NCBI GenBank assembly: GCA_029211145.1
Contig: JARGEQ010000001.1
Coordinates: 1-64,000 of the forward strand
Length of the DNA stretch: 64,000 nt
Source of the DNA: Marinimicrococcus flavescens
Lineage (GTDB): Bacteria > Pseudomonadota > Alphaproteobacteria > Geminicoccales > Geminicoccaceae
Direction: 5' to 3'
The notes under the pieces were generated by a model. That model was given only the letters and a program-made list of their open reading frames with translations. It did not search any database and had not been told where the DNA came from. Shown piece after piece: positions 18,193-26,865 of the stretch. The first letter of the stretch is position 1. The number at the start of each line of letters is the position of its first letter. The position numbers and the translations under genes are program-made.

Positions 18193-19125
18193 ATGAAGCT
18201 GCTCGCGGGCAACAGCAACAGGCCGCTCGCCGAAGCGATCGCGGCCAGCTTGCGCGTGGACCTCACCAAGGCGACGGTGCACCGTTTCGCCGACCAGGAG
18301 GTATTCGTCGAGATCCACGAGAATGTTCGTGGCGAGGATGTCTTCATCCTCCAGTCGACGTCCTACCCGGCCAACGACAACGTGATGGAGCTGCTGGTCA
18401 TGATCGACGCGCTGCGGCGCGCGTCGGCCAGGCGCATCACGGCGGTCATCCCCTATTTCGGCTATGCGCGGCAGGACCGGAAGCCCGGCCCGCGCACGCC
18501 CATCTCGGCAAAGCTGGTCGCCAACCTGCTGACCACCGCCGGCGCCTCGCGGGTGCTGACGATGGAGCTGCACGCCGGGCAGATCCAGGGCTTCTTCGAC
18601 ATCCCGGTCGACAACCTGTTCTCGACCCCGCTGATGGTGCCCGACATCGTCAACAATCTGGGCACCGAAAAGCTGATGATCGTGAGCCCGGACGTGGGCG
18701 GCGTGACCCGCGCCCGCGGCTTCGCCAAGCGGCTCGACGTCGGCCTCGCCATCATCGACAAGCGCCGCGAGCGCGCCGGCGTCTCCGAGGTGATGAACGT
18801 CATCGGCGACGTGAGCGGCAAGCGCTGCATCCTCGTCGACGACATTGTCGACAGCGGCGGCACGCTGTGCAATGCCGCCGACGCGCTCTTGAAGGCCGGC
18901 GCCGTCTCGGTGCAGGCCTACGTGACCCACGGGGTGCTCTCGGCTGGAGCGGTCGCGCGCGTGGCGGCAAGCTCGCTCGAGCGGCTCGTCATCACCGACA
19001 GCATCCGGCCTACCGAGGCGGTCCGGGTCACGGACAAGGTCCGCGTCCTGTCGGTGGCCCAGTTCATGGGCGAGGCGATCAGCCGGATCAGCAGCGAGAG
19101 CTCGGTCTCCAGCCTGTTCGACTGA
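18193..19125 (+). CDS. prs: Ribose-phosphate pyrophosphokinase
   Basis: Makes phosphoribosyl pyrophosphate from ribose-5-phosphate and ATP, feeding purine, pyrimidine, histidine and NAD synthesis. The 310 residues show the standard features: [11 protein letters not shown], the [18 protein letters not shown] flexible loop, the VVSPD-like [15 protein letters not shown] motif, and the PRPP loop [11 protein letters not shown]. Full length. It is followed by rplY, pth and ychF on the same strand, an order common in alphaproteobacteria. Confidence 0.96.
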   Translation: MKLLAGNSNRPLAEAIAASLRVDLTKATVHRFADQEVFVEIHENVRGEDVFILQSTSYPANDNVMELLVMIDALRRASARRITAVIPYFGYARQDRKPGPRTPISAKLVANLLTTAGASRVLTMELHAGQIQGFFDIPVDNLFSTPLMVPDIVNNLGTEKLMIVSPDVGGVTRARGFAKRLDVGLAIIDKRRERAGVSEVMNVIGDVSGKRCILVDDIVDSGGTLCNAADALLKAGAVSVQAYVTHGVLSAGAVARVAASSLERLVITDSIRPTEAVRVTDKVRVLSVAQFMGEAISRISSESSVSSLFD

Positions 19126-19192
19126 GCCCAGAGGTTTCACGCGTCTGTCCGGGCGGAATCAGCCGCGAACCGGAGGGGCAAAGGAGGTAGTG

Positions 19193-19810
19193 ATGTCCCA
19201 GAGCCATGTCTTGAATGCCGAGCAGCGCGAGCTGAGCGGCAAGGGTCCGGCGCGTCGCCTGCGCGCCGTCGGCCGGCTGCCCGCCATTCTCTATGGCGGC
19301 GGCGACGAGGTCGTGAAGCTCTCCTTGGAGCTCAAGCAGGTCAAGCGCGAGCTGACCCACAACAGCCGCTTCTTCTCGACCGTGTTCGACCTCGAGATTG
19401 ACGGCAAGGTGCTGCACGCCCTGCCGCGCGAGGCGCAGTTCCACCCCGTCACCGAGGAGCCGCTGCACATCGACTTCCTGCGCGCCGAGCGCGGTGCGAT
19501 GCTGACGGTCTCGGTGCCGGTTCGGTTCGCCAACGAGGAGGCTTCCCCCGGCCTCAAGCGCGGCGGCGTGCTGAACATTGTCCGGCGCGAGGTCGAGCTG
19601 GTCTGCCCGGCCGACGCGATCCCCGACGAGCTGGTGGCCGATCTTACCGGCTTCGATGTCGGCGACACGGTGCATGTCAGCCACGTGGCGATGCCCGACC
19701 GGGTGCACCCGACGATCACCGACCGCGACTTCACCATCGCCTCGATCGTCCCGCCGACCGTGACCCCGGCGGCCGAGACCGAGAGCGCCGAGGAAGGCGC
19801 CGAGGGCTGA
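19193..19810 (+). CDS. rplY: 50S ribosomal protein L25 (CTC type)
   Basis: 5S-rRNA-binding ribosomal protein of the longer general-stress CTC type. The N-terminal L25 domain ([20 protein letters not shown]) binds 5S rRNA; the C-terminal beta domain carries LHIDFLRA and [17 protein letters not shown] and ends in an acidic tail. AGGAGG at 19182-19187 has ideal spacing to the ATG at 19193; a GTG three bases earlier is too close. Length 205 residues is normal. The gene lies 22 bases before pth. Confidence 0.95.
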   Translation: MSQSHVLNAEQRELSGKGPARRLRAVGRLPAILYGGGDEVVKLSLELKQVKRELTHNSRFFSTVFDLEIDGKVLHALPREAQFHPVTEEPLHIDFLRAERGAMLTVSVPVRFANEEASPGLKRGGVLNIVRREVELVCPADAIPDELVADLTGFDVGDTVHVSHVAMPDRVHPTITDRDFTIASIVPPTVTPAAETESAEEGAEG

Positions 19811-19832
19811 CGCGAGGCCGCTCGAACACGCC

Positions 19833-20447
19833 ATGAAGCTTTTCGTCGGGCTCGGCAATCCGGGCGATAAATACGCCCGCAACCGGCACAATGTCGGCTT
19901 CATGGCGGCCGAGCGGATCGCCGCGCGCCACGGTCTCGGGCCGTGGCGCAGCAAGTTCCGCGGCCGGCTCGCGGAAGGTGCACTGGACGGCGGGCGGGTG
20001 CTCCTGCTTGAGCCCCAGACCTTCATGAACGAGTCCGGCCGCTCGGTCGCCGAGGCAGTGCGCTTCCACAAGATCGCCCCCGCCGACGTGATCGTCCTGC
20101 ACGACGAGCTCGACCTCGCGCCCTCCAAGGTGCGGGTCAAGCTCGGCGGCGGGGTCGCCGGCCACAACGGCCTGCGCAGCATCGCCGCCTGCCTGGGCGT
20201 GCGCGACTTTCGCCGGGTGCGCATCGGCATCGGCCATCCCGGCCACAAGGACCAGGTCACCGGTCACGTGCTGGGCGACTTCGCCAAGGTCGAGCAGGAC
20301 TGGCTCCAGACCATGCTGGACGCGATCGCCGAGGCCGCCCCGCTGCTGGCCCGCGACGACGATTCCGGCTTCATGAACAAGGTCGCCCTCCTGACGCAGC
20401 CGCCAAAGCCGCCGCGCGCCCGGGCGGCCCCTGACGGAGTGGCCTGA
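19833..20447 (+). CDS. pth: Peptidyl-tRNA hydrolase
   Basis: Releases tRNA from peptidyl-tRNA that has dropped off the ribosome. Family hallmarks are present: [20 protein letters not shown] with the catalytic His at about residue 20, PQTFMNESG, the [29 protein letters not shown] motif region, and [12 protein letters not shown]. The 204 residues include a C-terminal extension ending in a proline/alanine-rich tail. The stop overlaps the ychF start by one base (TGATG), so the two are translationally coupled, as in many bacteria. Confidence 0.95.
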   Translation: MKLFVGLGNPGDKYARNRHNVGFMAAERIAARHGLGPWRSKFRGRLAEGALDGGRVLLLEPQTFMNESGRSVAEAVRFHKIAPADVIVLHDELDLAPSKVRVKLGGGVAGHNGLRSIAACLGVRDFRRVRIGIGHPGHKDQVTGHVLGDFAKVEQDWLQTMLDAIAEAAPLLARDDDSGFMNKVALLTQPPKPPRARAAPDGVA

Positions 20448-21544
20448 TGGGCTTCAACTGCGGCATCGTCGGCCTGCCCAATGTCGGCAAGTCGACCCTC
20501 TTCAACGCGCTCACCGAGACTGCCGCGGCCGCCGCCGCGAACTACCCGTTCTGCACCATCGAGCCCAATGTGGGCCGCGTGCCGGTGCCCGATCCGCGCC
20601 TCGACGTGCTGGCCGGGCTGGCGAAGTCGCAGAAGACCGTGCCCACCCAGCTCGAGATCCGCGACATCGCCGGGCTCGTGCGGGGGGCATCCAAGGGCGA
20701 GGGGCTGGGCAACAAGTTCCTGGGCGCCATCCGCGAGGTGGACGCGGTGCTGCACGTGCTGCGCTGCTTCGAGGACGACGACGTCACCCATGTGGAAGGC
20801 GGGGTCGACCCGCTGCGCGACGCCGAGCTCATCGAGACCGAGCTGCTGCTCTCCGACATCGAGAGCCTGGCGCGCCAGAAGGACGGCCTGGTCAAGCGGG
20901 TGCGCGGCCAGGACAAGGAGGCCAAGGTCCGCCTCGAGCTGCTGGAACGGGTCCTGCCGGTGATGGAGCAGGGCACCCAGGCGCGCGCGCTGGATCTCTC
21001 CGAGGACGACCGGGCGCTGCTCCAGGGCTTCCACCTGCTGACCGCCAAGCCCGTGCTCTATGTGTGCAATGTCGAGGAAGGCTCGGCTGCCACCGGCAAC
21101 GCGCTCTCGCAGAAGGTCGCCGCCATGGCGGAGACGCAAGGGGCGCGCAGCGTGGTGATCTCGGCGGCCATCGAAGCCGAGCTCTCGACGCTGGATCTGG
21201 CGGAGCGGCGCGAATATCTGGAGACCCTGGGCCTCGAGGAGCCGGGCCTGAACCGGGTCATCCGCGAGGGCTACAACCTTCTGGGCCTGCTCACCTTCTT
21301 CACCATCGGCCCCAAGGAGGCGCGCGCCTGGACGGTGGAGCGGGGCGCCACCGCCCCCGAGGCCGCCGGCGTCATCCACACCGACTTCCAGCGCGGCTTC
21401 ATCTGCGCCGAGGTCATCGCCTATGACGACTATGTGCGTCTGGAAGGCGAGCAGGGTGCCAAGGAGGCCGGGCGGATGCGGCTCGAGGGCCGCGACTACG
21501 TTCTCAAGGACGGCGACGTCTGCCACTTCCGCTTCAACGTCTGA
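20447..21544 (+). CDS. ychF: Redox/ribosome-associated ATPase YchF
   Basis: OLA1/YchF-type P-loop NTPase of the Obg family that binds ribosomes and prefers ATP. G1 motif GLPNVGKST at about residues 8-16, G3 DIAGLVRGASKGEGLGN at about 69-85, a coiled-coil insertion (about 130-190), and a C-terminal TGS domain with FFTIGPKEARAW and the DFQRGFICAEVI motif. 365 residues, full length. It ends 24 bases before the convergent membrane protein gene. Confidence 0.95.
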   Translation: MGFNCGIVGLPNVGKSTLFNALTETAAAAAANYPFCTIEPNVGRVPVPDPRLDVLAGLAKSQKTVPTQLEIRDIAGLVRGASKGEGLGNKFLGAIREVDAVLHVLRCFEDDDVTHVEGGVDPLRDAELIETELLLSDIESLARQKDGLVKRVRGQDKEAKVRLELLERVLPVMEQGTQARALDLSEDDRALLQGFHLLTAKPVLYVCNVEEGSAATGNALSQKVAAMAETQGARSVVISAAIEAELSTLDLAERREYLETLGLEEPGLNRVIREGYNLLGLLTFFTIGPKEARAWTVERGATAPEAAGVIHTDFQRGFICAEVIAYDDYVRLEGEQGAKEAGRMRLEGRDYVLKDGDVCHFRFNV

Positions 21545-21568
21545 CGGTCTCGCGGTGCGCCGGCGCGC

Positions 21569-22015
21569 TCAGCGCCAGCGCACCAGCACCACGCCGACGG
21601 CGAGCAGCGCCACGCCGGTGAGCCGCACCGGGTCCACCGGCCGCACCGGCACACCGAACCAGCCGAAATGGTCGACCAGCATCGAGAACACGAGCTGGCC
21701 GGCGATGAACAGCACGACGGTGGTGACGGCCCCCAGCCGCGGTGCCGCGAGCAGGGCGGAGAGCACCACCCCCGCCCCGATCACCCCGCCCGTCCAGCCC
21801 CACCACGGCGCCTGCTGCAGCCCCCGCAGGTCGGGCGGCGGCAGGCGCATCAGCAGGGCGATCACCACGAAGAGCACGGTGCTCACCGCGGTGGAGGCCA
21901 TGGCGCCGTAGACCGGGTGACCGGCCTCGAAGCCCATGCGGGCATTGACGAGCGGCTGGACGGCGAGCGCCATGCCCACCGCCGCCACGCTCGCTCCCAG
22001 TATCCAGAGCATCAT
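21569..22015 (-). CDS. DMT-family membrane protein, YdcZ/DUF606 type
   Basis: A 148-residue integral membrane protein with about five hydrophobic helices, starting MMLWILGASVAAVGMALAVQ. The first block resembles the YdcZ/DUF606 half-size members of the drug/metabolite transporter superfamily, especially QPLVNARMG and the RLGAVTTVVLFIAGQLVFSM segment. Such proteins work as dimers; substrates are unknown. The start at 22015 lies 16 bases from the stop of the M20 peptidase gene on the same strand, so it is likely co-transcribed with it. No strong ribosome site is seen; ATG 22012 is an alternative. Confidence 0.82.
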   Translation of the reverse strand: MMLWILGASVAAVGMALAVQPLVNARMGFEAGHPVYGAMASTAVSTVLFVVIALLMRLPPPDLRGLQQAPWWGWTGGVIGAGVVLSALLAAPRLGAVTTVVLFIAGQLVFSMLVDHFGWFGVPVRPVDPVRLTGVALLAVGVVLVRWR

Positions 22016-22031
22016 GGGCCGCAGCCCGGTC

Positions 22032-23429
22032 TCAGCGCTGCGCCTCGGCCATGCGCAGCAGCATCGCCGCATGGGTGCGAATGCCCTTGCGGTAGCAGGC
22101 CAGCTCGAACTTCTCGTTGGGGCTGTGCACCCTGTCATCGTCGAGGCCGAAGCCCACCAGCAGCGTGTCGAGGCCCAAGACCCGCTGCATGGCGGCGGCC
22201 ACCGGGATCGAGCCGCCGCAGCCGATCATCGCCGGGGGCTTGCCGAAGGCATCCTCGATGCCGCGCCGCGCGCCCGCGAGCCAGGGCGAATCGGTCGGCA
22301 CGCGGATCGCCGCACCCGCGCCCATCTCGGTGACCTCGATGCGGCAGCCCGGCGGCGTGCGCTCCTCGAAGAAACGGCGCAGGCCGGCGCGGATCTTCTG
22401 CGGGTCCTGGTTCGGCACGAGCCGGCAGGAGAGCTTGGCCGAGGCCTTGGCGGCGATCACCGTCTTGGAGCCCTCGCCCTGGTAGCCGCCCCAGATGCCG
22501 TTGACGTCGCAGGTCGGCCGCGACCACACCCGCTCGAGCACGGTGCGCCCCTCCTCGCCCACCGAGCGGTCGAGGCCCACCGAGGCGAGGAACGCCTTCT
22601 CGTCGAAGGCGATCTGCTGCCAGGCCCTGGCCTCCTCCTCGGCGATCTCCTGGACATCGTCGTAGAAGCCCGGCACCTGCACCCGGCCCTGCCCGTCGTG
22701 AAGCTGGCCCAGGATGCGGCACAGCTCGTTGATGGGATTGGGCACGGCGCCGCCATACATGCCCGAGTGGAGGTCCACCGCGGGCCCGTGCAGCGTCACC
22801 TCGTTATAGACCATGCCGCGCAGCATGTAGGTGATGGCCGGCTCGTCGACGCCCAGCATGTTGGTGTCGGAGATCACGCAGACGTCGGCCTTGAGCTCGT
22901 CGCGGTTGGCCTCGAGGAACGGCACGAGGTTCCTGCTCGAGCTCTCCTCCTCGCCCTCGACGAACACGGTGACGCGACAGGGCAGGCGACCGTGCTCGGC
23001 CTTCCATGCGCGCAGCGCCTCGACGATGGTCATCACCTGGCCCTTGTCGTCGACCGCGCCACGGGCCACCACCCGCGTGCCGCGCGGCCCCTCGACGAGA
23101 GACGGCTCGAAGGGCGGCGTCTCCCAGAGCTCCAGCGGGTCGGCTGGCTGGACGTCGTAGTGGCCGTAATAGAGCAGGTGCGGCGCGCCCTCGGGGGCGG
23201 ACGTGTCGTGCGCCACCACCACCGGCTGGCCCGGGGTCGGACGCACGCTGGCCTCCATGCCGATGTCGCGGAGCTGGGCCGCGAGCCATTCGGCACAACG
23301 CTTCGTCTCGGCGTCGTAGGCCGGATCGGTGCCGACGCTGGGGATCCGCAGGAAGTCGCAAAGGCGCGAGACGGCGCCGTCGAAGTCACCTTCGACGCGC
23401 GAGAGCACCGGAGCCAGATCGAGTGCCAT
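22032..23429 (-). CDS. M20-family dipeptidase
   Basis: Two-zinc peptidase of the M20 family (carnosinase/CNDP-like), 465 residues, cytoplasmic. Metal and catalytic motifs: LYYGHYDVQPADP with the first His-x-Asp, GAVDDKGQ, VEGEEESSSRN with the general-base and ligand glutamates, ISDTNML, and a late GCGGSIP. The dimerisation (lid) domain lies in the middle, with HSGMYGG at its start. It probably releases amino acids from dipeptides or N-acyl substrates. Its place downstream of a D-aminoacylase-type gene and opposite a peptide ABC transporter suggests it processes imported peptides. Confidence 0.92.
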   Translation of the reverse strand: MALDLAPVLSRVEGDFDGAVSRLCDFLRIPSVGTDPAYDAETKRCAEWLAAQLRDIGMEASVRPTPGQPVVVAHDTSAPEGAPHLLYYGHYDVQPADPLELWETPPFEPSLVEGPRGTRVVARGAVDDKGQVMTIVEALRAWKAEHGRLPCRVTVFVEGEEESSSRNLVPFLEANRDELKADVCVISDTNMLGVDEPAITYMLRGMVYNEVTLHGPAVDLHSGMYGGAVPNPINELCRILGQLHDGQGRVQVPGFYDDVQEIAEEEARAWQQIAFDEKAFLASVGLDRSVGEEGRTVLERVWSRPTCDVNGIWGGYQGEGSKTVIAAKASAKLSCRLVPNQDPQKIRAGLRRFFEERTPPGCRIEVTEMGAGAAIRVPTDSPWLAGARRGIEDAFGKPPAMIGCGGSIPVAAAMQRVLGLDTLLVGFGLDDDRVHSPNEKFELACYRKGIRTHAAMLLRMAEAQR

Positions 23430-23537
23430 GACGAACCTCGTCGAGAGCAGCCAGGAAAGCGGGAGAAACCGGTCTAGCAGATGAAGCCGGGGCAGGCGAC
23501 CCGCCGCCCGCGCCGTGGCACGGGCGGCGGCGGAGCC

Positions 23538-24980
23538 TCAGCCGGCGGGGCGGAGGACCCGGCCCGGCCGCTGGCCGGTGGGCTTGCCGTCGTCCCAGAC
23601 CATCCGGCCGTTGACGATCACCTTCCGCACACCCTCGGCCGGCCGCATGGGCTCGTCGAAGGTGGCGCTGTCGATCACCGTGGCGGGGTCGAACAGCACG
23701 AGGTCGGCCATCATGCCCTCGCGCAGCACGCCGCGGTCGCGCAGCGAGAACTGCTCGGCCGGCAGGGAGGTCATGCGGCGCACCGCGTCCTCGATGCCGA
23801 ACAGGCCCAGATCGCGCGAATAGTGCCCGAGCACCCGCGGGAACGTGCCCCAAAGGCGCGGATGCGGCCGCTCGTCATGGGGCAGGCCGTCCGAGCCGAT
23901 CATGCTCTGCGGGAACTTGAGGACCCGCTGCACATCGTCCTCGCTCATGGTGAAGTAGACGGCACCGGCCGGGGAGAGCCGGCGCGCCGCCTCCTCGCGG
24001 CTGACGCCGAGCTCACTCGCGATGTCGGAGAGATCGCGGCCGGCAAGGTCGGGGCGCGCCTTCGACCAGGTGACGAGGATGCGGTCGACCAGGCCCACCC
24101 GGCGCTCCTCGAGGATCGTCGAGGAGGCGCAGTAGGGGTAGACGTCGAGCCCCACGGGCTGCTCGCGGCTGCGCTTCTCGATGAGCGGCAGGGTCTCGCG
24201 GGTGCGGCCGTGGTTCTTCGGGTTGGTGACCTTGTGGTGCGAGATGATGACCCGGCAGTCGCAGGAGCGGCCGATCTGAAAGGCCTCCTCCAGCGCCTCC
24301 ATGACGTGCTCGGCCTCGTCTCGCATATGGGTGGTGTAGACCCGTCCGTAGCGGCCCAGAGGCTCGCCCACACCCTCGACCTCGGCGGTCGAGGCGGCCG
24401 CCGCTGGAGCGTAATAGAGGCCGGTGCTCATGCCGATGGCACCGTCGTCGAGCGAGCGCTCGACCATCGAGCGCATGGCCTTGATCTCCTCCCCGGTGGC
24501 GGCCCGGTCGAGCCGGTCCATCACCGCCATGCGCAGGGTCGAATGGCCGACCAGGGCCGCCGCGTTAATCGCCGGCGGGCGCGCCGCCAGGGCCTCGAAA
24601 TAGTCGGAGAAGCGCGGGAAGAGCTGCTCGGGATTCTGGGCGATCAGGTCCATCGGCGGGACCACCCCCTTCTCGCGGGGGAAGGGTGCGAGGCTGATGC
24701 CGCAATTGCCGGTGATGACCGTGGTGACGCCCTGGCTGACCTTGGCCACCATGTCGGGGTTGGAGAGCAGGGCGCGGTCGTCGTGCGTGTGGACATCGAC
24801 GAAGCCTGGCGCCAGCGCCAGCCCGTCGCCGTCGATATCGGTCTGGCCATAAAAGCCGTTAATGTCGCCCAGCGCGACGATGCGCTCGCCGTCGACCGCG
24901 ATATCGCCCTGGCGGGCAGGAGCCCCGGTGCCGTCGATGATCGAGACGTTGCGGATGACCAGGGAGCAGGATTTTCTCAT
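23538..24980 (-). CDS. N-acyl-D-amino-acid deacylase-type amidohydrolase
   Basis: Amidohydrolase-superfamily enzyme close to D-aminoacylase, 480 residues. The first metal pair sits in DVHTHDDRALL, a conserved GNCGISLAPF carries the cysteine typical of D-aminoacylases, HMRDEAEH and ISHHK supply further ligands, and GSDGLPHDERPHPR the late Asp. Family members hydrolyse N-acyl-D-amino acids, N-acyl-D-glutamate or related dipeptides. It lies 54 bases downstream of the TetR-type regulator and is probably in its operon. The link with racemase-like and RidA proteins across the divergent promoter suggests use of D-amino-acid-containing material. The exact substrate is open. Confidence 0.9.
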   Translation of the reverse strand: MRKSCSLVIRNVSIIDGTGAPARQGDIAVDGERIVALGDINGFYGQTDIDGDGLALAPGFVDVHTHDDRALLSNPDMVAKVSQGVTTVITGNCGISLAPFPREKGVVPPMDLIAQNPEQLFPRFSDYFEALAARPPAINAAALVGHSTLRMAVMDRLDRAATGEEIKAMRSMVERSLDDGAIGMSTGLYYAPAAAASTAEVEGVGEPLGRYGRVYTTHMRDEAEHVMEALEEAFQIGRSCDCRVIISHHKVTNPKNHGRTRETLPLIEKRSREQPVGLDVYPYCASSTILEERRVGLVDRILVTWSKARPDLAGRDLSDIASELGVSREEAARRLSPAGAVYFTMSEDDVQRVLKFPQSMIGSDGLPHDERPHPRLWGTFPRVLGHYSRDLGLFGIEDAVRRMTSLPAEQFSLRDRGVLREGMMADLVLFDPATVIDSATFDEPMRPAEGVRKVIVNGRMVWDDGKPTGQRPGRVLRPAG

Positions 24981-25034
24981 CGTGTCCTCAACAGAGCCGG
25001 GGCGCCGCCTTGGCCGGGCGCCCGTGCAGGGTGG

Positions 25035-25691
25035 TCAGGGGATACCGGAGCCGCCGGACGGAGGTTGCATGCTCTCTGGGAAGATCCGCCGGCAGACATG
25101 CTCGAGGGCGTTCTCGTAGCGCTGCCAGCCCGCCTCGTCCTGCAGGGGCACGCCGAGGAAATGATCCTCGGTGCGCGAGCGCAGCACGAGATAGAGCACG
25201 CCGGCCAGGAGGAGGCCGGTGACCGCCGGCACGTCGACGTCGGCGCCGGCCCCCTCGCTCGCCCGCTCGATGAAGGACCGCGCCAGGCGCTCGCGGCGCT
25301 TGGCGAGCTTCTCGCGGGTGCCGTCGGCCTCCACCAGCTCCCAGCGGCGGATCTCCTGGACCAGCTCGTCGCCGCGCAGGGTCGCCAGCTGGCCCTTGAG
25401 CATGTCGAGGATGGCAGCGGCCGGCGGCTGGCCGCCATCGAGAGCGCGCAACGGGATGTCGCCCGAGCGGGTCCAGTAGTCGACCCCCGCCATGAGCGCC
25501 AGGAACACCCCATCGAGGCCGCCGAAATAGCGATAGATCAGCTCCTTGCCGCAGCCGGCGCGCTGCGCCAGGCGGTTGACGCCGACCTTGTGCACGCCTT
25601 CCTCGCGGATCATCGCCTCGAGCGCCGCCACGATCTCGGCCTCGGTGCGCGAGCGGTCGCGCGAGCCGCGTCGCGGGGTCCTGGCCGTCAT
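25035..25691 (-). CDS. TetR/AcrR-family regulator
   Basis: A 218-residue regulator with the TetR DNA-binding domain near residues 15-62: ALEAMIREEGVHKVGVNRL, then AQRAGCGKELIYRYFGG. The rest is an all-helical ligand domain that is not recognisable by eye. The start ATG at 25691 overlaps the stop of the upstream gene by four bases (ATGA), so both are translated from one message. A perfect inverted repeat at 26690-26705, in the divergent control region upstream, is a natural operator candidate. The ligand might be an imported amide or amino acid; this is inference. Confidence 0.9.
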   Translation of the reverse strand: MTARTPRRGSRDRSRTEAEIVAALEAMIREEGVHKVGVNRLAQRAGCGKELIYRYFGGLDGVFLALMAGVDYWTRSGDIPLRALDGGQPPAAAILDMLKGQLATLRGDELVQEIRRWELVEADGTREKLAKRRERLARSFIERASEGAGADVDVPAVTGLLLAGVLYLVLRSRTEDHFLGVPLQDEAGWQRYENALEHVCRRIFPESMQPPSGGSGIP

Positions 25692-26626
25692 GGCAGCAGC
25701 TCGAAGGAGATGCGCCCGTGGCCGGCGTCGCGCACCGCGCGCACTCGCCCGCCGCCCACCAGCGCCCACGCCTCGCCGATGGTCCGGCCGATGCACTTGC
25801 CATCGAGAAGCACCAGCGAGCCCGGATAGACCGCCGCCCCCGTCCAGCGCTCGGCCAGCGGCAGCGCCGGGTTGGCGCTGAGAATGCGCCGGATGCGGCG
25901 CTGCGCATCGATCTCGACGGCGTCCTCGGCGGCGGCCTCGATGGCGGTGCCGGCCACCAGATCGAGCATCGGCCGGGCCTCGGCGGCGGTCTCCATCGCC
26001 TCGAGCGCGACGGCGGCGGCGAGGCCGGCCAAGCACTCGGCCGGCCTGATCGCATTGTGCAGCACGGCCACCTCGGCATCGAGCAGCAACGAGGCGCGTT
26101 GCGCCAGCCGGGCATCGGGACGCCGCCTCACCCGGCCTGTATTGCCCGCGACCAGCCGCGCCGGGGTCACGACGATGAAGCCGGCGTCGCTCTCGGGCTC
26201 GGCGCGCAGCAGCTCGTCGAGGGCGGCCGCCGGCTCGATGCCGGCGTCGAGCCGCTCGAGCAGCCGCTGGTTCATCGGGCGGCCGTCGGCGCCGGCTATG
26301 TTGGGCAGGCGGTGGCCGGTGACCAGCGCACGGCTCGAGCCCGGCAGGAACTGCGCGAGCGGGACCGGCCGGTCGGGGCCGCTGGTGATCAGCGCCGCCA
26401 CGGAGGCCGCCTCGAAGCGTCGGCGGGTCTCGGGATAGGCGTTGGCGAGCGCGCCGGCGAGGCCCATCCGCTGGGTCTCCAGGCGCACCACCTCCTCGCC
26501 GCCGGCGAGCGCCGCCAGGACCGCAAAGCCGCCGATCTCGCCGCTGGCGACCCGTTCAACGGCAGCCAGCGCAGCACAGATCGCAGCGCCGGCGCGCGGC
26601 CCGCGAGCACCTATTCCCATGGTCAT
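25688..26626 (-). CDS. Conserved hypothetical protein, possibly DUF6963-like
   Basis: A 312-residue cytoplasmic protein without signal or membrane segments. It starts with MTMGIGARGPRAGAA and contains ISSGPDRP-like ITSGPDRPVPL, VTGHRLPN and AGNTGRVRRRPD. I recall similar proteins next to amidohydrolase and ABC transporter genes in rhizobia under DUF6963, but cannot verify this. The repeated Ala/Val/Gly sandwich-like pattern and the internal AGFIVV segment suggest an Ntn-hydrolase-like or related fold, which is speculation. First gene of the leftward operon, overlapping the regulator. Its start lies near the TetR-type palindrome (64 bases). Confidence 0.7.
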   Translation of the reverse strand: MTMGIGARGPRAGAAICAALAAVERVASGEIGGFAVLAALAGGEEVVRLETQRMGLAGALANAYPETRRRFEAASVAALITSGPDRPVPLAQFLPGSSRALVTGHRLPNIAGADGRPMNQRLLERLDAGIEPAAALDELLRAEPESDAGFIVVTPARLVAGNTGRVRRRPDARLAQRASLLLDAEVAVLHNAIRPAECLAGLAAAVALEAMETAAEARPMLDLVAGTAIEAAAEDAVEIDAQRRIRRILSANPALPLAERWTGAAVYPGSLVLLDGKCIGRTIGEAWALVGGGRVRAVRDAGHGRISFELLP

Positions 26627-26689
26627 GGATCTACCTCATGCGAAAGGCCGACCCGGTGCGGAGGCGCGCCTCCCCGTCGAGCGCGTATT

Positions 26690-26705
26690 GTGACCGTTTG
26701 GTCAC
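26690..26705. promoter_or_regulatory. Palindromic operator candidate for the TetR-type regulator
   Basis: GTGACC-gttt-GGTCAC is a perfect 6-base inverted repeat with a 4-base spacer. It lies in the 239-base gap between two divergent operons, one of which encodes a TetR-family repressor. Size and symmetry are typical of TetR operators. No good promoter could be assigned around it; a lone TTGACA at 26801 has no matching -10. Confidence 0.7.
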
Positions 26706-26865
26706 GAGTATCGAGCGCCGACCCGCTGCCGTCAACGCTTCTCCCGGCCCTGTGCCCGTCGCAGGATGGCATCCGGACCGGCTCGCGATGACGAGGCCGG
26801 TTGACAAGCCGCCACCGCGGCCGATGCTGGAAAAAACGATAAACTCGAATGTGGGAGGCTGCGAC

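Noticed and set aside
16114-19140. Minus-strand open frame of 1008 codons
   Set aside because: It lies antisense to the ABC-F and prs genes, has no recognisable family content and is rich in Gln/Arg/His, the usual shadow in GC-rich DNA.
26801-26806. TTGACA as -35 box of the enolase operon
   Set aside because: No TATAAT-like hexamer at 16-18 bases; GATAAA is too far (31 bases).
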